64,000 nt of DNA, taken from NCBI RefSeq assembly GCF_037963145.1, contig NZ_CP150144.1, positions 4,030,001 to 4,094,000 on the forward strand. Direction: 5' to 3'. Below the pieces are notes generated by a model. It was not told the origin of the DNA, did not search any database, and saw only the letters and a program-made list of their open reading frames with translations. Below, one piece after another: positions 59,866-64,000 of the stretch (its first letter is position 1; the number at the start of each line of letters is the position of its first letter). The DNA is from Oceanobacillus sp. FSL K6-2867. Lineage in GTDB: Bacteria; Bacillota; Bacilli; Bacillales; Amphibacillaceae. The position numbers were made by a program, and so were the translations under genes.

Positions 59866-59882
59866 TGTTAGGTTTCCTCACA
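59866..59882 (+). promoter_or_regulatory. GlnR operator 1
   Basis: TGTTAGGTTTCCTCACA matches the GlnR/TnrA site TGTNAN7TNACA at every fixed position. It lies just upstream of the -35 box of glnR, as in B. subtilis. Confidence 0.85.
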
Positions 59883-59887
59883 TTTGT

Positions 59888-59916
59888 TTGACATGGTATC
59901 TTACATAATTTATACT
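59888..59916 (+). promoter_or_regulatory. glnRA promoter with GlnR operator 2
   Basis: A consensus sigma-A promoter: TTGACA (59888-59893), 17 bases, TATACT (59911-59916). A second, half-perfect GlnR site (TGACATGGTATCTTACA, 59889-59905) overlaps the -35 box and spacer, which suits repression. Confidence 0.85.
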
Positions 59917-59945
59917 GGTTTCATAAAAGCTTAGGGGGTTATCTT

Positions 59946-60332
59946 GTGAATGATCAAGATCGTCGTTCGATGCCCTTGTTCTCAATTGGAATTGTTATGA
60001 AACTAACGGAACTAACAGCGAGACAAATCAGATATTATGAAGAGAATCGTTTAATCGCTCCAGAACGAACCTCTGGTAATCAGCGTTTGTTTTCCTTCAA
60101 TGATGTTGATAAACTTTTAGAAATTAAAAATCTTCTTGATAGAGGATTGAATTTAGCAGGGATAAAACTTTTGCTTGATGGAGAGGTAATCGTAGAAGAT
60201 AGGATTGAGAAGAAATCGGATATATCTGATAAAGAACTTCGAAAAATATTAAAAAATGAATTAAATGAAGTTGGCAGACTAGGAAGAACAAGTTTACGAC
60301 AAGGCGAGCTTTCAAGATTTTTTCGCAGTTAA
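59946..60332 (+). CDS. glnR: Glutamine synthetase repressor GlnR
   Basis: MerR-family nitrogen regulator of 128 residues that represses glnRA when glutamine is plentiful. N-terminal winged helix ([24 protein letters not shown]), then a short dimer helix and the C-terminal segment that senses feedback-inhibited glutamine synthetase ([15 protein letters not shown]...RQGELSRFF). The start is GTG behind AGGGGG. It is followed by glnA after a structured leader of about 175 bases. Confidence 0.96.
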   Translation: MNDQDRRSMPLFSIGIVMKLTELTARQIRYYEENRLIAPERTSGNQRLFSFNDVDKLLEIKNLLDRGLNLAGIKLLLDGEVIVEDRIEKKSDISDKELRKILKNELNEVGRLGRTSLRQGELSRFFRS

Positions 60333-60384
60333 GTTTATATAACAATTTACCCAACTGTATAGATGCAGCTAAGCCATTCATCAA

Positions 60385-60417
60385 GAAGCATACATTTCAT
60401 TCCAATGTATAAGCTTC
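60385..60417 (+). promoter_or_regulatory. First stem in the glnR-glnA gap
   Basis: GAAGC-ATACATT (60385-60396) pairs with AATGTAT-AA-GCTTC (60404-60417), with a 2-base bulge. The CATACAT in its left arm can instead pair with ATGTATG at 60437-60443, inside the downstream terminator-like stem. Confidence 0.5.
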
Positions 60418-60432
60418 ACTGGAACAGGTGCT

Positions 60433-60494
60433 AAGTATGTATGGGAAGCATTTTGCAAAAGCTTCCCAAATGCATACTTACAATATATTTTTTT
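60433..60494 (+). terminator. Terminator-like stem just before glnA
   Basis: AAGTATG (60433-60439) pairs with CATACTT (60473-60479) and, inside, GGGAAGC (60443-60449) pairs with GCTTCCC (60461-60467). Seven Ts follow at 60488-60494 and lead straight into the glnA ribosome site. This has the form of an intrinsic terminator or attenuator. Confidence 0.6.
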
Positions 60495-60510
60495 AGGAGG
60501 AGATATGATA

Positions 60511-61848
60511 ATGGGAGAAAGGTTTACGAAGGAATCCATCAAAAAGCAAATCAAAGAGGAAAATGTTAAGTTTATTCGTTTGCAATTTACGGATATGCTT
60601 GGAACAATCAAAAACGTGGAAATTCCATTAAGTCAACTAGATAAAGCTTTAGATAATAAGATGATGTTTGATGGCTCTTCAATTGAAGGATTTGTACGGA
60701 TTGAAGAATCGGATATGCGATTACATCCGGATCTAGACACGTTTGTAGTTTTCCCGTGGACATCAGAAAAAGGAAAAGTTGCACGTTTTATCTGTGATAT
60801 TTATAACCCGGATGGCACACCATTTTCTGGATGCCCTAGATACAATCTGAAACGTAATTTAAAGAAAATGGAAGAGCTGGGATTCACTGCGTTTAATATT
60901 GGGACTGAACCTGAATTCTTTTTATTCAAACTGGATGAAAATGGTGACCCTACACTTGAATTAAATGACCATGGTGGATATTTTGATTTAGCACCTACAG
61001 ACTTGGGGGAAAACTGTCGCAGAGATATTGTTCTCGAACTGGAAGAAATGGGCTTTGAAATTGAAGCTTCACACCACGAGGTTGCTCCAGGACAGCATGA
61101 AATTGATTTTAAATACTCTGATGCCATCAAACATGCTGACGATATTCAAACCTTTAAATTGGTTGTTAAAACCATTGCAAGAAAGCATAACCTGCATGCT
61201 ACATTTATGCCAAAACCACTTTTCGGGGTAAATGGTTCAGGAATGCATGTGAATATGTCCTTATTCTCTGGTAAAGAGAATTCGTTCTTCGATAAAAATG
61301 GTGATATGGAATTAAGTGGCACAGCATTTCATTTCCTTGCTGGCATCTTAGAGCATGCTACGAATTTTACTGCCATTACCAATCCAACTGTAAATTCATA
61401 TAAACGATTAGTGCCTGGCTACGAAGCACCTTGTTATGTTGCTTGGTCTGGTTCAAACCGAAGTCCATTAATTCGAATCCCGACATCTAGAGGTTTAAGC
61501 ACTCGTATTGAAGTTCGAAGTGTTGATCCATCTGCAAATCCATATATGGCGCTTTCTGTATTGTTGGCAGCCGGATTAAATGGTATTAAGAATGAAATGG
61601 AGCCGCCAGTATCGATTGACCGTAATATTTATGTTATGGATAAAGCTGAGCGCGAAGCAAATGGAATCAAAGATTTGCCTGCGACATTAATGGATGCTTT
61701 GAGTGAATTAAAGAAAGATGATGTACTTGTAGAGGCGCTAGGTGAGCATTTATTTGAACATTTTATTGAAGCGAAGGAAATCGAATGGGATATGTTTAGA
61801 ACAACTGTTCACCCTTGGGAAAGAGAGCAGTATTTAACAAATTATTAA
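60511..61848 (+). CDS. glnA: Glutamine synthetase, type I-alpha
   Basis: Makes glutamine from glutamate and ammonium; its feedback-inhibited form also signals to GlnR and TnrA. It has 445 residues from ATG 60511 (447 from ATG 60505). AGGAGG lies ten or four bases before these starts; the first matches relatives better. Signatures are [18 protein letters not shown] (with the regulatory Arg), [20 protein letters not shown] and [17 protein letters not shown]. No adenylylation-site loop of the beta type is evident, as expected. C-terminus [10 protein letters not shown]. Confidence 0.97.
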   Translation: MGERFTKESIKKQIKEENVKFIRLQFTDMLGTIKNVEIPLSQLDKALDNKMMFDGSSIEGFVRIEESDMRLHPDLDTFVVFPWTSEKGKVARFICDIYNPDGTPFSGCPRYNLKRNLKKMEELGFTAFNIGTEPEFFLFKLDENGDPTLELNDHGGYFDLAPTDLGENCRRDIVLELEEMGFEIEASHHEVAPGQHEIDFKYSDAIKHADDIQTFKLVVKTIARKHNLHATFMPKPLFGVNGSGMHVNMSLFSGKENSFFDKNGDMELSGTAFHFLAGILEHATNFTAITNPTVNSYKRLVPGYEAPCYVAWSGSNRSPLIRIPTSRGLSTRIEVRSVDPSANPYMALSVLLAAGLNGIKNEMEPPVSIDRNIYVMDKAEREANGIKDLPATLMDALSELKKDDVLVEALGEHLFEHFIEAKEIEWDMFRTTVHPWEREQYLTNY

Positions 61849-61960
61849 GCGTGTTTATTTGGTGAGTGCGGTTAAATATTTAATGAAGCTCAATGCTTGA
61901 TGTTTGGCATGTACCCACGAAATAATCACCCAATAAATGATTGAAACGAATTGAAAATTC

Positions 61961-62038
61961 TTGGGGTTTACGCTTGGGGCACGGATCATAAATAGAAAAC
62001 GTAAAACACCTGTGCTCCAGATATGCCCCAAATTTTTT
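61961..62038 (+). terminator. glnA terminator
   Basis: A long two-part stem: TTGGGG (61961-61966) with CCCCAA (62026-62031), and GGGGCAC (61976-61982) with GTGCTCC (62012-62018). Six Ts follow at 62033-62038. Confidence 0.7.
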
Positions 62039-62088
62039 CATTTTAGTATTTTATTCATGTATTCATCGTATTGGATATTGAATTATAA

Positions 62089-62364
62089 ATTTTAAAAGCA
62101 CAGATTTTATCAATCAAGGAAAGTAATAATACTAATCTCTTTACAGTTATATTTTATACCGCAATGCTCGCTTATCTATTTCAATTATCCATAACAGTTC
62201 TACCTAAATAACCTTTCTTGTCTATGGCATTTACTGTTCTTTTAATTTGTCTTGGAGAATACGGATATTATTTAGATAAAGGAAAAATACTAAATACTGC
62301 TAAGCTAGATTCATTAATTATAAGCTTAATAGATATCTTAGTGGATCAAAAAAAGGCATCTTAA
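62089..62364 (+). pseudogene. Remnant of a small membrane protein
   Basis: One frame runs on from 62089 to the stop at 62364, broken by a single TAA at about 62215. The first part has a hydrophobic stretch (LFTVIFYTAMLAYLFQL). The part from ATG 62224 (46 codons) has MAFTVLLICLGEYGYYL and ends LIDILVDQKKAS. There is no good ribosome site for either part. It looks like a decayed small membrane protein, perhaps a phage holin or a neighbour of one, but I do not recognise the family. Confidence 0.35.
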
Positions 62365-62381
62365 CAGGTGTCTTTTTTTAT
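62349..62381 (+). terminator. Terminator behind the membrane remnant
   Basis: AAAAGGCATC and GGTGTCTTTT pair with two wobbles and seven Ts follow. Confidence 0.6.
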
Positions 62382-62409
62382 GCAGAAAAATATAGTTAGG
62401 GGGTCGAGC

Positions 62410-62640
62410 ATGCCAGACAATAAGGAAGAGTGGAAATGGAAAAGTTCATGACGATCCTTATGGAAGTTAAGGTTTCGCTTGCTGATCACAATGGCAAATT
62501 AGATAGCTTGTTGGATATGAAAGAATGAAACGTAAGAGATTGCTAAAGGTGCTGAAAATCGATCTAAGGAAAATGAGAAGGATATTGATAGCATGAAAAT
62601 GAATATCGATTCTAAGTCCAGCAAAGATGATGTGTTTTAA
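62410..62640 (+). pseudogene. Broken XhlA-like phage hemolysin/holin partner
   Basis: A good ribosome site (AGGGGG) precedes ATG 62410, which reads MPDNKEEWKWKSS and stops. A frame shift brings EKFMTILMEVKVSLADHNGKL...DMKE (62436-62525), then another shift and stop, and finally EIAKGAENRSKENEKDIDSM...SSKDDVF up to 62640. Joined, this resembles XhlA-type lysis proteins: short, highly charged and coiled-coil. No hydrophobic C-terminal anchor is left, so the end is missing too. Confidence 0.5.
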
Positions 62641-62651
62641 TTTTCAGTTGT

Positions 62652-62798
62652 GTAGGAGCTGTATACCACACAGTGAAATCTGGGGAGACGTTGTGGGGTA
62701 TTGCACAGCAGTATAATACTACTGTTAATACTATCAAGTGCCTTAATGGATTGACTGGCGACGTAATTAAGCCGGGACAAAGGCTAAGAGTTAAGTAA
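62652..62798 (+). pseudogene. Remnant LysM module of a phage endolysin
   Basis: From about 62655 the frame reads GAVYHTVKSGETLWGIAQQY, then NTIKCLNGL and VIKPGQRLRVK before the stop at 62798. This is one complete LysM module at the end of a protein whose catalytic part is missing. It directly follows the broken XhlA-like frame, as an amidase follows XhlA in phage lysis cassettes. It is therefore a truncated endolysin, most likely an amidase. Confidence 0.65.
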
Positions 62799-63297
62799 AA
62801 ATGCCCTCACATACATAAGGGCGCTTAAGGGAAAAGGGAGGCTTTAAAGCCTTCGCATTAAGTATTATTTACTGTTAAATTCAATTTATACTATCTTTTA
62901 ATATTAATGTTTACCTATTTTTTTCTAGCTGTACAGAAAAACAGGCCTCCACTTAACAGGCCTCCACTTAATTGTGGGGGTATATCTTTCAATGGATAAC
63001 ACTTTATAAGTCATACCCTCAAATTAAATTATCTCTTTGAATCTTTTTTTTATTACTTTTCTTACGAGTTTTATCACAATCAATTTGTTAAGTCTTTTAT
63101 GAACTTGCCAATAAACATTTTCATTGCATTTCATTTGTTCAATTGATCTAAGTTACGTTTCAAGTAAATTAATCTATTATTCTCTCTCTAACAGCAATTA
63201 GTAATTTTTTTAAATATAAAAATGTGTTTTCTACTATTAACTTTGTCCACCCCTTTAATTCTTAGTTGCATAATTTATAATGAAGGAGGTAGAAGTT
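62799..63297. other. AT-rich gene-free region with short direct repeat
   Basis: About 500 bases with no credible frame. A 15-base unit, AACAGGCCTCCACTT, occurs twice in tandem (about 62940-62969) and ends in a stem (CCTCCAC with GTGGGGG). The same GCCTCCACTTAA word recurs at about 63641. A GCCCT...AGGGC hairpin lies near 62804-62823. The rest is very AT-rich. Confidence 0.4.
63248..63277 (+). promoter_or_regulatory. Possible sigma-K promoter of the repeat protein
   Basis: CATAATTTA (63269-63277) matches CATANNNTA in full, with CACC (63248-63251) 17 bases upstream as a -35. Transcription would start almost in the ribosome site (63282-63289), leaving a leader of only about 14 bases, so the call is tentative. 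Confidence 0.3.
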
Positions 63298-63618
63298 ATG
63301 AGCTGTTTTGATCCATGTAAAAAGAAGCATGTCTGTTTCGATCCATGTAAAAAGAAGTATGTCTGTTTCGATCCATGTAAAGAGAAGCATGACTTTTTTA
63401 ATCCATGTAAAGAGAAGCATGACTTTTTTAATCCATGTAAAAAGAAGCATGACTTTTTTAATCCATGTAAAAAGAAGCATGACTTTTTTGATCCATGTAA
63501 AGAGAAGCATGATTTTTTCGATCCATGTAAAGAGAAGCATGATGATTGGTGTCATTGCCACCACCACTTTAATAATTGTAAGAAGAAATTCTGTCATTGT
63601 TGTAACAGATATTACTAA
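63298..63618 (+). CDS. Cys/His-rich repeat protein, possibly a spore coat protein
   Basis: A 106-residue protein built of eight 10-residue repeats of type F(D/N)PCK(K/E)KHDF (residues 4-83), followed by a Cys/His cluster (WCHCHHHF...CKKKFCHCCNRYY). The DNA repeat unit is 30 bases (63307-63546), very uniform, so the array is young or homogenised. GAAGGAGG precedes ATG 63298; an in-frame ATG at 63280 is less well placed. It has no signal or membrane segment. High Cys/His/Lys/Phe content and Tyr end suit cross-linked coat proteins or metal binding. I do not recognise a named family. Confidence 0.7.
   Translation: MSCFDPCKKKHVCFDPCKKKYVCFDPCKEKHDFFNPCKEKHDFFNPCKKKHDFFNPCKKKHDFFDPCKEKHDFFDPCKEKHDDWCHCHHHFNNCKKKFCHCCNRYY
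63307..63546 (+). repeat. Eight tandem 30-base coding repeats
   Basis: Units begin at 63307, 63337, 63367, 63397, 63427, 63457, 63487 and 63517; differences are few (AAAAAG/AAAGAG, GAT/AAT, GTCTGT/GACTTT). Because 30 is a multiple of three, all frames stay open, which creates long false frames on both strands. Confidence 0.9.
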
Positions 63619-63649
63619 TAAGAACTTTTATAAAAAAATAAGCCTCCAC

Positions 63650-64000
63650 TTAAGGTACCGCCCCCCGAAAGTTAGAGTAGAAATCTAATTTTCGGGGGTG
63701 TTTTTATGGTCAAATATAATGAAGAATTTAAAATAAAGCTTGTCACCGAGTATTTGTATGGTCATCTTGGATATAAATCGTTGGCGAAAAAATATAATAT
63801 GCCCAGTAGTACCCCATTAAAAAATTGGGTGAGGTCTTATAAAGTACAGGGCATGGAAGGGTTAAAACGAAGAAAGACGAAGAAGGAGTATTCTGTTCAA
63901 TTTAAATTAGATGCTGTACAATTTATGTTGGAGACAGGTGCTTCTTATCAAGAAACTGCTGTTCAATTTCATTTGAACAACCCTTCCTTAATTGTGCGCT
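63650..64000 (+). mobile_element. Left end of an IS3-family insertion sequence
   Basis: The left end appears to lie near 63655 (GGTACCGCCCCCCGAAAGTTAG), followed by an inverted repeat CCCCCGAAAGTTAGA / TCTAATTTTCGGGGG (about 63662-63697) and then a transposase reading frame that runs off the window. The hairpin ahead of the frame would block read-in transcription, as is usual in such elements. Upstream AAATAAGCCTCCACTTA looks like half of a hairpin, so the target may have been a terminator. Confidence 0.75.
63706..64000 (+). CDS. IS3-family transposase OrfA (partial)
   Basis: The frame from ATG 63706 is open to the window end (about 98 residues). It has two helix-turn-helix parts: MVKYNEEFKIKLVTEYL...YKSLAKKYN...LKNWVRSYKVQG and, after the KRRKTKKEYS linker, FKLDAVQFMLETGASYQETAVQF. 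This is the layout of IS150/IS655-type OrfA. OrfB with the DDE catalytic core should lie beyond the window, reached by programmed frameshifting. Confidence 0.85.
   Translation, partial: MVKYNEEFKIKLVTEYLYGHLGYKSLAKKYNMPSSTPLKNWVRSYKVQGMEGLKRRKTKKEYSVQFKLDAVQFMLETGASYQETAVQFHLNNPSLIVR

Noticed and set aside
63307-63546. Regular 30-base repeats as a CRISPR array
   Set aside because: The copies are directly joined without spacers and are in frame within a gene; no cas genes are nearby.
63262-63688. Long open frames on both strands over the Cys/His repeat gene
   Set aside because: A 30-base repeat keeps every frame open. Only the frame from 63298 has a strong ribosome site and sensible amino-acid use.

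Overview
The window reads as one stretch of the chromosome of a low-GC, endospore-forming Bacillaceae. Oceanobacillus or a near relative such as Virgibacillus is my best guess. This rests on gene order, protein similarity from memory and intergenic repeat style; no search was run. Nearly every gene is on the + strand, in the conserved Bacillus order from polC to glnA. Sporulation genes (ylxY, ymxH, spoVFAB, spoIIIE, spoVS, cotE, spoVK) show it is a spore former.

Layout: (1) 1-459, a terminator and a degenerate intergenic repeat ahead of polC. (2) 460-12080, polC, then the translation/transcription operon rimP-nusA-ylxR-ylxQ-infB-ylxP-rbfA, then truB-ribF. (3) 12103-17433, rpsO, pnp, ylxY, mlpA. 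(4) 17842-25342, ymxH, a LysM/3D cell-wall protein, dipicolinate synthase spoVFAB and the diaminopimelate branch asd-dapG-dapA, then tepA-ylzJ. (5) 25535-33774, spoIIIE, the GntR regulator ymfC and a four-gene nucleoside ABC importer. (6) 33912-41888, the ymfFHIJKM cluster, pgsA and cinA. (7) 42060-49253, recA, rny, ymdB, spoVS, miaB, ricA, cotE. (8) 49452-53918, mutS-mutL. (9) 54435-61848, a Dps-like gene, miaA, hfq, spoVK, hflX, ynbB, glnR-glnA. (10) 61849-64000, an accessory tail: decayed fragments of a phage lysis module, a Cys/His-rich protein built of eight 10-residue repeats, and the start of an IS3-family insertion sequence that runs off the window.

How the genes fit together: the rimP-rbfA operon couples ribosome maturation, antitermination and initiation. 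Aspartate semialdehyde made by DapG and Asd feeds DapA; its product goes to lysine and cell wall, and in the mother cell SpoVFAB turns it into dipicolinate. The spoVF genes have a well-matched sigma-K promoter. SpoIIIE, CotE, SpoVS and SpoVK act in chromosome translocation, coat building and late sporulation. YmdB, RicA and RNase Y are RNA-decay and developmental regulators lying close together. GlnR and GlnA form a nitrogen loop: two GlnR-type operators overlap a consensus promoter.

Most of the window is ordinary core genome, and I found no convincing complete new system. The parts that best repay a second look are the glnR-glnA intercistronic region (an intrinsic-terminator-like hairpin with a competing fold, ending at the glnA ribosome site), the repeat-built Cys/His protein with a possible sigma-K promoter, the decayed island behind glnA, the ACT-plus-P-loop protein YmfK, and palindromic repeats at 98-331, 38651-38814 and about 53990-54240.
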